Below are positions 24,201 to 29,469 of a stretch of DNA of 29,469 nt, piece after piece. Source of the stretch: Plakobranchus ocellatus (Eukaryota; Mollusca; Gastropoda; Plakobranchidae); contig BLXT01008455.1 of the NCBI GenBank assembly GCA_019648995.1, positions 1,206,682-1,236,150 of the forward strand. Direction: 5' to 3'. The notes beneath the pieces are model-generated. The model was not told the origin of the DNA and ran no database searches. It was given only the letters and a program-made list of their open reading frames with translations. Numbering within the stretch: the stretch's first letter is position 1; every line of letters starts with the position of its first letter. Position numbers and translations under genes: made by a program.

Positions 24201-26098
24201 TTTGGGAACCAATGCATGCTTGAGGGAAAGCAATCTTTGGGAAGCTCTAACAATGTAGCTGTCTCATTGCTGGTCAAATTCCATTTGATGACATGGTGGT
24301 CATCAGCACTAGAGTAGACCTCATCTGGTGTTGTCCATCCCACACAACTTACCAGTTCAGAATGTAAGCTCAGTTAAGGGGGGTAATGTAAATTTATGAC
24401 TTACATGCGAGTGCACTAATAGAGTATTTTAAAAACTAAATTCTCCTTTTAACTATGTATTTGACTTGCATCACAACATACCTATAAAAATGAGGTGTAT
24501 TTTAGAAGATCATCTCTTGGAAGTCTGAGAAATGTTCGACCCTTTTTTGTGATTTTATTGCAATTCCTGAGCAGCTACAACAATAGAACAAGCCAAAGCT
24601 TTTCTGGCCGTACTATTGCTGTTTTATCACACAAGCACTTCGGTATGAGCTGCCATACAACCCCATAAAAAATGAACAACATTAAAATTGGAGATAAGTT
24701 TCCTAAGTGCAATTCAAATATCCCATTATTAGCTGGATGGTACAGTATAATTGCACTTCCAGTTTTTAATTGAGCATGGCAAGAATTTCATACAACTTCT
24801 ATCTAATTTATCAACATTTCTGTTTTATTTTAGTCCAACTAAATTCAAACAAATACAACAGTATACAAATAAATACAAAATCTTACTTTAAATAGTAAGA
24901 AAAAGAAAACAAAAACAAAAAAATTCATCTGCAGCAAACATGCATAAGAATATTTTTATCACATATATTAACCAGTAGTAAACAGTCTTAATATCTTAGT
25001 TAGTAAATTAAAATATTTCATTATGATCCAGAGAATGAATTCCATTCGGACGGGCGTCACTGATAAATGAATACTTAGAGGTCTAGTTAGAACAGAACAA
25101 TATATGTCTTGAGGCCTGGCTGAATGAGTGGGAAGTCACTCATTTTTTAAACTCTATGGAAACAGCCTTAAATCTATCTTTGTGATGTCTGCAGTAGAGG
25201 AAACTGAGTAGAGCTATGTTTATTCGAAACAAAAGATAGGGAATGGGACTTTTGAATTTTTGAAAAAGCATTGCAATGAGGGAGAACAGAAATTAAAATT
25301 TCCTTTTTCTCTCAAGTCTTAGGACTCCTTAGGACAGACAAGAGAAAATAAAGCTCTCTGGAAAGTTATTGAATTTTAATTGAATATTTTTTTCCTATTA
25401 GTTCTAATTATATAAATATTGGCAGCGTTTATTGCTAGAGAGTGGCAATGAATCACTTAAGAGGCAATTAATTGGACAAAAGATGCAGTTAATTGGTACA
25501 GAGTGACGATCAAGTAACCCACAGTTAATTGCAATATCTAATGAAGACAATTTTAATCTTCAGACAAACCCATTGGTATCTAGATATACGTTTATATCCT
25601 AACGTCAAAATGGAGGGGTTGCAGGCTAACTAATAGTGGAAATATTGATTGAAAGTTACACTACTACTAACATCAAAACTTGACTGGCAACCTTTTCATT
25701 TCTTTAGTCACTGATGAAGGTAGGATTATCTCATATTTTTGTTCTTTGTATTGAAACTATTTGCAACAACAAAAATTTTTTTTGTAAATTTTCAAGATTG
25801 TCTGCAAATGACTTAAATAGATCTAATTCATTTTGTCACTAGACCTATGGGTTGTGTACATCGGAACTCCTTCCTACAGGTCTACTTGATCAACATAAAG
25901 AAAGGATCTGACAGAAGATGCATATCTATATTAGTTCTACATCAAATCTAGACCTTGGGCTACTGATCCTGCAGGTGTAAGAGCGTTGATACAGCATGGA
26001 AAAATACATTTTCAAGTATTTAGGGCTTTTATTTAATGGTTGTCACAATAATAAAGGATATGTTTTGCTTCTTTAGCAAGAGTTGTTTTAAACCTCAT
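9157..26098 (-). CDS. IFT80: Intraflagellar transport protein 80, complete, 18 coding exons
   Basis: IFT80 is a subunit of the IFT-B complex (IFT-B2/peripheral part), which carries cargo towards the ciliary tip. In the known family the protein has two WD40 beta-propellers followed by a helical TPR-like region. Here the exons join in phase to 786 residues; human IFT80 has 777. WD-type motifs are visible: DDHHVIKWN (about residues 30-40), GEDGQVKIW in exon 3 and [11 protein letters not shown] across exons 5-6. The second propeller includes [10 protein letters not shown] and [11 protein letters not shown]. The C-terminal helices include [19 protein letters not shown]. The ATG at 26096-26098 is chosen because [13 protein letters not shown] matches the family N-terminus. 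The last residues form a glycine-rich tail ending at TAG 9157-9159. Every junction was checked by hand for phase and splice sites; all introns are GT-AG except intron 1 (AT-AC). No frameshift or internal stop was found. The family assignment is certain. Confidence 0.97.
9311..9600. repeat. TTR trinucleotide tract and GA-rich tract in IFT80 intron 17
   Basis: Positions 9311-9380 are mostly GTT and ATT repeats, and 9530-9600 are GAGA-type purine repeats. Both lie inside the 351-base last intron. On the gene strand the GA tract is a long pyrimidine run. Confidence 0.85.
9640..9763 (-). CDS. IFT80: IFT80 coding exon 17 (helical region)
   Basis: The acceptor is TTTCAG and the donor is GTGAGG. The exon encodes [20 protein letters not shown], then [20 protein letters not shown] and [21 protein letters not shown] is nearly invariant in IFT80. 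The 351-base intron 17 (9289-9639) holds a TTR trinucleotide tract and a GA-rich tract. Confidence 0.97.
10910..10912. other. Assembly gap (NNN)
   Basis: Three unknown bases next to a long C-run in IFT80 intron 16; probably a homopolymer sequencing problem. No coding effect. Confidence 0.99.
10976..11148 (-). CDS. IFT80: IFT80 coding exon 16 (helical region)
   Basis: The acceptor is TCTCAG and the donor is GTAAGC. The exon encodes [20 protein letters not shown], then [20 protein letters not shown] and [17 protein letters not shown]. It fits the helical hairpin series DKVQ-I--IK--P-KE and QEAE--LLQAGL of relatives. GC content is higher than in most neighbouring exons. Intron 16 (9764-10975) contains a C-run broken by a 3-base assembly gap. 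Confidence 0.95.
11609..11698 (-). CDS. IFT80: IFT80 coding exon 15 (helical region)
   Basis: Ninety bases in phase 0, acceptor TTGATAG and donor GTTCGT. The exon encodes [20 protein letters not shown] followed by [10 protein letters not shown], matching the TPR-like helices with MWACLAAMA and TAEIAYAAI. The alternative AG three bases downstream would remove one Glu; family length favours the position given. Intron 15 (11149-11608) is short and plain. Confidence 0.93.
12618..12789 (-). CDS. IFT80: IFT80 coding exon 14
   Basis: The acceptor is TCCCAG and the donor is GTATGT. The exon encodes [20 protein letters not shown], then [18 protein letters not shown] and [12 protein letters not shown]. 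It carries the end of the second propeller and the start of the helical region. It ends in phase 0. Intron 14 (11699-12617) is AT-rich with a poly-T run. Confidence 0.95.
13557..13704 (-). CDS. IFT80: IFT80 coding exon 13
   Basis: The acceptor is ACACAG and the donor is GTATAA. The exon encodes [20 protein letters not shown], then [20 protein letters not shown] and LYEKDS; VWYYPN-VYVD-D-LPKTLYE is a hallmark of IFT80. It is 148 bases and ends in phase 2. Intron 13 (12790-13556) shows nothing further. Confidence 0.96.
14067..14088. other. Assembly gap (22 N)
   Basis: Unknown bases in IFT80 intron 12 after a poly-T run. No coding effect; the true gap length may differ. Confidence 0.99.
14273..14408 (-). 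CDS. IFT80: IFT80 coding exon 12
   Basis: The acceptor is CTCCAG and the donor is GTGAGC. The exon encodes [12 protein letters not shown], then [19 protein letters not shown] and AERKIIKL, matching the family segment with IDKNRDL-ITSV. It has no long open frame of its own. It ends in phase 1. Intron 12 (13705-14272) contains a 22-base assembly gap. Confidence 0.95.
15568..15632 (-). CDS. IFT80: IFT80 coding exon 11
   Basis: A 65-base exon, from TTTCAG to the donor GTACAA. It encodes [20 protein letters not shown] plus K, equivalent to F-A-TGKPLGDGK--SHK in vertebrates. It ends in phase 0. Intron 11 (14409-15567) is 1159 bases with poly-T runs and no gene. Confidence 0.94.
16290..16453 (-). 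CDS. IFT80: IFT80 coding exon 10
   Basis: The acceptor is CTTAAG and the donor is GTTTGT, the weakest donor in the gene. The exon encodes [20 protein letters not shown], then [19 protein letters not shown] and [11 protein letters not shown], a very conserved stretch of IFT80. It is 164 bases and ends in phase 1. Intron 10 (15633-16289) is AT-rich without a recognised element. Confidence 0.95.
17334..17408 (-). CDS. IFT80: IFT80 coding exon 9
   Basis: A 75-base exon between ATCCAG and the donor GTAAGC. It encodes [20 protein letters not shown] plus KQAE, matching the conserved TKNWNTP-IFDLKEG. Intron 9 (16454-17333) shows no recognised element. Confidence 0.94.
17764..18118 (-). mobile_element. 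tRNA-headed SINE, copy 1 (intron 8 of IFT80)
   Basis: Read on the minus strand, the 5' head has an A-box-like TGGCTTACCTGG (18105-18094) and an exact B box GGTTCAAGTCC (18069-18059). The spacing is somewhat shorter than in a normal tRNA. A body follows with TCATTGCTCC, GGTAGCTAGG, AAGTAAAGGCAG and TACCTCAAAATGCC, and the 3' end runs into a C- and A-rich tail. The same four body words occur in the same order in copy 2. It lies in the gene's sense orientation. No clear target-site duplication was found. Confidence 0.75.
18496..18669 (-). CDS. IFT80: IFT80 coding exon 8
   Basis: The acceptor is TTTGCAG and the donor is GTAAGG; 174 bases, phase 2 to phase 2. The exon encodes [20 protein letters not shown], then [20 protein letters not shown] and [13 protein letters not shown]. 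This is the signature QVRNV-NDA---L-FRDRVIK of IFT80 at the start of the second propeller. Intron 8 (17409-18495) contains SINE copy 1 in the same orientation as the gene. Confidence 0.96.
19509..19633 (-). CDS. IFT80: IFT80 coding exon 7
   Basis: The acceptor is CTGCAG and the donor is GTAAGC. The exon encodes [18 protein letters not shown], then [18 protein letters not shown] and ANVID, matching the IFT80 segment that closes the first propeller. It ends in phase 2. Intron 7 (18670-19508) holds poly-A runs and an AGCTGCAGCTGCAGCT palindromic patch near 19157, but no gene. Confidence 0.95.
20005..20142 (-). CDS. IFT80: IFT80 coding exon 6 (WD40 blade)
   Basis: The exon runs from TTTCAG to the donor GTGAGT, 138 bases in phase 0. 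It encodes [18 protein letters not shown], then [18 protein letters not shown] and [10 protein letters not shown], the conserved blade with HE-PITSV-W-P-GELF-VGSF. Intron 6 (19634-20004) is short and plain. Confidence 0.95.
21135..21224 (-). CDS. IFT80: IFT80 coding exon 5 (WD40 blade)
   Basis: Ninety bases in phase 0 encode [18 protein letters not shown] followed by [10 protein letters not shown], ending at the donor GTAAAC. The human counterpart [13 protein letters not shown] makes the match clear. No start codon lies in it, so it would be missed by an ORF search. Intron 5 (20143-21134) has no recognised element. Confidence 0.95.
21794..21903 (-). CDS. IFT80: IFT80 coding exon 4
   Basis: The acceptor is CTGCAG and the donor is GTAATA. 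The exon encodes [20 protein letters not shown] and then [16 protein letters not shown], matching the family pattern PVYSV-WGPDS and KPLQ-NAK. It is 110 bases and ends in phase 0. Intron 4 (21225-21793) is AT-rich and holds a B-box-like word near 21461. Confidence 0.95.
22405..22665 (+). mobile_element. SINE copy 2 of the same family (intron 3 of IFT80)
   Basis: The plus strand carries TCATTGCTCC (22481), GGTAGCTAGG (22515), AAGTAAAGGCAG (22544) and TACCTCAAAATGCC (22576-22589). The order and spacing closely match copy 1. The tRNA-like head is more decayed: the B box reads AATTTGAATACC. The insertion is antisense to IFT80, so the two copies are inverted with respect to each other. Confidence 0.7.
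22693..22872 (-). CDS. IFT80: IFT80 coding exon 3 (second WD40 blade)
   Basis: The exon lies between TTTGCAG and the donor GTCAGT and is 180 bases long, phase 1 to phase 1. It encodes [19 protein letters not shown], then AVLCGRW and [19 protein letters not shown], one of the most conserved parts of IFT80. Intron 3 (21904-22692) carries SINE copy 2 on the plus strand. Confidence 0.96.
24136..24363 (-). CDS. IFT80: IFT80 coding exon 2 (residues 13-89, first WD40 blade)
   Basis: This exon encodes [20 protein letters not shown] followed by DDHHVIKWN and WFPKS, the first propeller blade of IFT80. It ends in phase 1 at the donor GTAACT. The ATG often taken as a start at 24341-24343 is an internal Met-like position (VGW in most relatives), so the true start lies in exon 1. 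The following intron (22873-24135, 1263 bases) is plain AT-rich sequence with no recognised element. Confidence 0.95.
24364..26061 (-). other. IFT80 intron 1, U12-type AT-AC intron
   Basis: On the minus strand this 1698-base intron starts ATATCCTTT (26061-26053), an exact match to the minor-spliceosome donor consensus RTATCCTT. It ends ...GAGCTTAC (AC at 24365-24364). CCCCTTAAC at 24381-24373 matches the U12 branch-site consensus TTCCTTAAC at 7 of 9 positions and lies about 10 bases from the acceptor, the short distance typical of this intron class. It interrupts codon 13 after its first base. Its interior is AT-rich and includes a cluster of TAATTG words near 25377-25532; no gene was seen in it. 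Confidence 0.85.
26062..26098 (-). CDS. IFT80: IFT80 coding exon 1 (start codon, residues 1-13)
   Basis: Thirty-seven bases encode [12 protein letters not shown] plus the first base of a His codon. The conserved IFT80 start follows the pattern MRLK-S-KE-KH. The exon is too short to stand out as an open reading frame and was found by searching for that N-terminus. It is followed not by GT but by ATATCCTTT, the U12-type donor. The joined reading [14 protein letters not shown] fits the family. Confidence 0.88.
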
Positions 26099-26235
26099 CT
26101 CTTTGTATTTTCTGACTGCATATAATACCTCATGTGATTTTAAATCAAAGTTCGATTATCTCACAAAATTATCATATAAAAAAGAGGAACAGAAAAGAAT
26201 CCTTTTAGAACTTGAGACACGACCTGAGTGAGTCG

Positions 26236-26252
26236 GTTACCCATGTAAACAA
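26236..26252 (-). promoter_or_regulatory. X-box-like half-site joined to a forkhead site
   Basis: On the minus strand the sequence reads TTGTTTACATGGGTAAC. GGTAAC is an exact RFX half-site (GGYAAC). The partner half GTTTAC is degenerate for RFX, with a 3-base instead of 2-base spacer, but TTGTTTAC is an exact forkhead (FOX) site. RFX and FOXJ1 are the known regulators of ciliary genes, and the element sits about 140 bases upstream of the IFT80 ATG. Binding is inferred. Confidence 0.5.
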
Positions 26253-26296
26253 TGTAAGCCTATCCTTGTAACTTTCATTCTTTCGGTATGCGAGTG

Positions 26297-26308
26297 TGCG
26301 CATGCGTG
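26297..26308. promoter_or_regulatory. NRF1-like site TGCGCATGCGTG
   Basis: The core GCGCATGC is a perfect palindrome, and TGCGCATGCG matches the NRF1 consensus YGCGCAYGCGCR in its first ten positions. CpG-containing words are rare in this AT-rich window, which makes a chance match less likely. Confidence 0.45.
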
Positions 26309-26310
26309 GA

Positions 26311-27326
26311 CTGTGATAAAGTTAAAAAACGTAGGAAGTATGTAAACTATTGGATAGAAGAGAGAATGGCTATGAATGCATTTTCCCGCCTCCCGCCTGC
26401 GTAGCAAGTCAACGGAGGGTGTAATTTTTTCAAATGTGATTTTTTTATTACTTTTTCACATTTTTCATTCATAATTTTTTTTCAGTGGATAAATGTCGCT
26501 TTCTTAATATACTTTGATGCTTTAAAACCACATATATCGAAAATGGAACTAGTCAACTTGATAATATGTAATCCTATATCTGGTCTAAAAAAAAATTGAA
26601 AATTAAATTTGATCATATTATGGATAAGGCACCAGTGAAAGAGATGCCTTTACTTTTTCTGCCCGGTGTAAATCAGCCTGCTTATGAACAACAAATGAAA
26701 TGGGGATTCAGATTTTGTAAATTAGAGCAAATTGTCCACTATTATGTGCGTAAAATAAAGTTAGTTATGAAAATAACTCTTCTAGGTTAAAAATACGCAT
26801 CCCTAAGTCATGTAATTTCTGAGGAAGGATTATTACTTACAGTTCTAACACCTGAACAGCCAAACCAAACAATGGCGTTTCTTTTTTTTTTTTTTCTACG
26901 AGTGGGAAAAAATAGGGAGAGAAGGGAAAGGGAGAAGAGAGAAGGAGGNNNNNNNNNNNNNNNNNNNNNAGTGAGTAAGTGCTGGGCATTGCAAAACTAG
27001 TATTTTTTAGAAGTTGTGGATAGTGGGTATAAAAGAGAGGGCTGTGAGATTGTTAAATAGCTTGCAAAGATCACTGAGAGATAATCGCTAATGTTAGAGA
27101 ACTTGTAGATCTAATTATTTGTTGAAATTAAATTGCTGTCCTGAAATTGTTCTTGATTCGATTTAATAAACTAATTCAATTTTCGGCAAGACTTGGAGTG
27201 ATTCCTGTTATTTAGTCTATTGAGTTTGATTAATAGATCGTTCTGCCAATTCCGCCGCAGGGTCGTGATCTCTGGGTTTCAATCGATCGCTTCCTCTAAA
27301 GGGCCGCCCGTGTATCTATATTAATA
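26311..27326. other. Upstream flank of IFT80
   Basis: A slightly GC-richer patch (TTTCCCGCCTCCCGCCTGCG) near 26382 may be part of a promoter. The rest is AT-rich, with one assembly gap. I found no divergent gene. Confidence 0.5.
26949..26969. other. Assembly gap (21 N)
   Basis: Unknown bases after a GGGAAGGGAGA-type purine run upstream of IFT80. Confidence 0.99.
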
Positions 27327-28105
27327 TCATCATCATCATCAGGAACCTGGTCTGGAACAGACATTGGCGATCATGTTCCTACATTCATATCTATTCTCAG
27401 TCAATCTTATAAAGTTGTTATTGCTACCCTTGTCTATTCCCTATGACTTAACATTTTCAATAAAAGTTATTCTCTGTCTACCTCTACTGCGTTTGCATTC
27501 AATCTTTCCAGTGATTGCTAAGTGTTCTAAACCCTTTTGACAGCAAATATGGCCTAAAAATTGTAGTTGCCTCTGTCTTATGGTTTTAATTAATGATCGC
27601 TCGAAATTAGCCTCTTTCAGAATCAATTCATTTGACTTTTTTTTATCCATTGTTATCCTCATCATTCTTCTGTTAAACCACATCTCTACTGCTTCGAGCT
27701 TTGTCTCTACTTCTTTGTTTGTTGTCCAACACTCACCACCATACAAAAGTACTGACATATATAAGTTTTAATTAACCTTATTTTAGATTGTCAGACATAC
27801 TTATGTTTTTATTTGCCGGTATTGGTTTCATTTTTTGGAATGTATCTTTGGCCATGGATATTCTTTTACCTATTTCACTTGTGCATCTACCATCTGATGT
27901 TATCAGGTAGCCTTGATATTTGAATTTTGTAACTTGTTTGATTTTTTTCGCCTTTCCTAACGAGACTGCACTTGGGGTTAGAGGATTTATTTGATATGAC
28001 ATACATTCCATTTTCTTTACATTCAAAGACAGGCCCGTTCTTTCTCTCTCTAAAACTGCAATAACTAGAAGTTTTTGAATATAATAAAACTAAAAATATT
28101 GGACT
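27327..28105 (-). mobile_element. Non-LTR retrotransposon 3' end, decayed (RTE-like)
   Basis: On the minus strand the segment resembles the end of a LINE reverse transcriptase. GLSLNVKKMECM is followed by VTKFKYQGYLITSDGRC, then VSVLLYGGECWTTNKEVE, MWFNRRMMRI, RQLQFLGH and GRQRITF. Near 27777 there are two in-frame stops (TAA) and a frameshift. A TAG at 27441-27443 interrupts the last part, which then continues as RLTENRYECRNMIANVCSRP to TGA 27339-27341. Five TGA repeats follow (27327-27341), the short-repeat 3' tail seen in RTE-type elements. The 5' part, with the endonuclease and RT core, is missing, so this is a dead 5'-truncated copy. The exact clade is uncertain. Confidence 0.85.
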
Positions 28106-29106
28106 TGATTCCAGATTTGTGACTCTTGTCAATACTCTTAAGGCTTTCGTGACTCGCTTAAGCGAATCATTTCAAAGGTTCTGAATTGGTGTAAAACTTG
28201 TGTACATTTTTATTCTGTTAAACAATAAGACCAAACATTACTACTATTTCAATACACGGTTTTTGCATTTAACACATTATGCGAAACGGATAGCTCTCTC
28301 GAAATAGTATGGAAATATCGGGAAAATAGGTAAAATTGCTGGTGTTCTTGAATTCTGCCTTTTTTTGTTTAATCCTCGAGTAGTGTACAAGTTGTTAAAA
28401 ACATAAAGAGATGGTTTCTCGTTCTCTTTTTTTTTTGGGTGACCAGGTGTAATTCATCTTTACAACAATGCCAACAAATAATTAATGCAAAGAAAAACAA
28501 CCATTCTCCGGTACTTAACAAAATATGTTGGCCTGAAGATGCATCTAAGAACGGCTTAAGGACAAATATGAAGACAAAAATATGGAGGCAATGGAAGTAG
28601 AAACTGAGCATTTGGATGAGGGAAGATATTTGCTTATCAAGGGTAATAAAGTGATGGATTAAATAGGGATAAAACCAACAGGGATCTAGGACAGGTATAT
28701 CAAGTAGCTTTGAGAAACCTAGACACAATTTAGATTGCTCAACTCATATGTTACTTACAAGGTAAAAAGACATTACATCTAAACTTCATAAAGACTTGCC
28801 TCAAAAAAATTTCAAGAGCCCACAGGCCATACATTTGTCAAAATGTTCCTTTTTTTTATAAAGACCGAGGACAAAGCCAATATATGGAAAAGCTGACTGT
28901 TGACAGTTTTTTACAAAAACAAAAAAAAAAAAAAGTGGCATCACAAGACCTGTAACTCTGCAAAAGAAACCGCCAAAGAACGAAGAAGCATGAGAAAATC
29001 AACAGATAGAGAAAGACAACATGAAAATAAATGACATATCGTGGAAGTAAAGCACTAGTAAAGCTGAGATAGAGAAAAAAAATGGGAGTCTTGCATCCGC
29101 GACACG
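28106..29106. other. Non-coding stretch between LINE remnant and minisatellite
   Basis: AT-rich, without a recognised gene or element. It contains a perfect 12-base palindrome TCGCTTAAGCGA at 28154-28165. Confidence 0.5.
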
Positions 29107-29377
29107 AGGTCAAGAAGTATAGATGATGGTGGTAAAGTCTGTAATCGCGGCTTTTACCCTGAAGTAAGGTAAAGAAGTATTGATGATGGTGGTAAAGTCT
29201 GTAATCGCGGCTTTTACCCTGAAGTAAGGTCAAGAAGTATTGATGATGGTGGTAAAGTCTGTAATCGCGGCTTTTACCCTGAAGTAAGGTAAAGAAGTAT
29301 TGATGATGGTGGTAAAGTCTGTAATCGCGGCTTTTACCCTGAAGTAAGGTAAAGAAGTATAGATGATGGTGGTAAAG
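29107..29377. repeat. 60-bp minisatellite, four full units plus 31 bases
   Basis: Units start at 29107, 29167, 29227, 29287 and 29347 (partial). Only two positions vary. Base 5 is C, A, C, A, A in successive units, and base 15 is A, T, T, T, A. Because 60 is a multiple of 3, the minus strand stays open through all units as a 20-residue repeat (YHHHQYFFTLLQGKSRDYRL). Each unit also contains CTTTTACC followed by GGTAAAG, a possible small hairpin. No evidence was seen that it is translated. Confidence 0.95.
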
Positions 29378-29469
29378 CCAAATGCAGAATCTGCAGTTCA
29401 CCGTATCTTGTCTGTGTTGTGTTTTGTTGCTTGTTTGTTAAGGTTTTTTCTTCAGAAAAAAGCTACCCT

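Larger units (their letters stand above)
26099..26310 (-). promoter_or_regulatory. Probable IFT80 5' UTR and promoter region
   Basis: The region directly upstream of the IFT80 start codon holds an RFX/forkhead-like composite and an NRF1-like palindrome, described separately. No TATA box in a convincing place was seen. The transcription start is not visible; it probably lies between the start codon and about 26235. Confidence 0.5.

Noticed and set aside
24128..24343. ATG at 24343 as the start of IFT80
   Set aside because: The conserved residues HSELVSC lie upstream of it in the same exon, and the true N-terminus MRFK is found at 26098.
26596..26790. Plus-strand open frame that could mark a gene divergent from IFT80
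   Set aside because: The sequence is not recognisable, and no splice sites or further exons were found near it.
28856..29401. 181-codon minus-strand open frame
   Set aside because: Most of it is the minisatellite read as protein, and the rest is low-complexity Phe/Leu-rich. No domain is present. Kept only as a repeat observation.

Overview
This is a stretch of animal nuclear DNA. It is AT-rich, with long poly-A/T and dinucleotide tracts, three runs of N (assembly gaps), and one large gene on the minus strand split by GT-AG introns. The encoded protein is intraflagellar transport protein 80 (IFT80), so the organism builds cilia. The intron sizes (about 0.35-1.7 kb), the tRNA-headed SINE copies and an RTE-like LINE 3' end ending in TGA repeats suggest a lophotrochozoan invertebrate. 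A gastropod mollusc is my best guess, but that is inference.

Layout. Positions 1-9156 are mostly non-coding. They hold one exon-like segment of an unidentified minus-strand gene (493-604), an imperfect tandem duplication (7571-7919), a short inverted repeat and several microsatellites. Positions 9157-26098 hold the complete IFT80 coding sequence on the minus strand, in 18 coding exons that join in phase to 786 codons plus a stop. The human protein is 777 residues, so this looks full length. Introns 3 and 8 each carry a copy of one SINE family, in opposite orientations. Positions 26099-26310 look like the IFT80 promoter, with an RFX-type half-site fused to a forkhead site and an NRF1-like palindrome. 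Positions 26311-29469 lie upstream of IFT80. They contain a decayed non-LTR retrotransposon 3' end (27327-28105) and a 60-bp minisatellite (29107-29377).

The most notable result is intron 1 of IFT80. It has no usable GT-AG boundaries. It begins ATATCCTTT, has CCCCTTAAC close to its 3' end, and ends in AC. That is the signature of a U12-dependent AT-AC intron, and splicing there restores the conserved IFT80 N-terminus. I found no sign of a prokaryotic-style or otherwise new multigene system.
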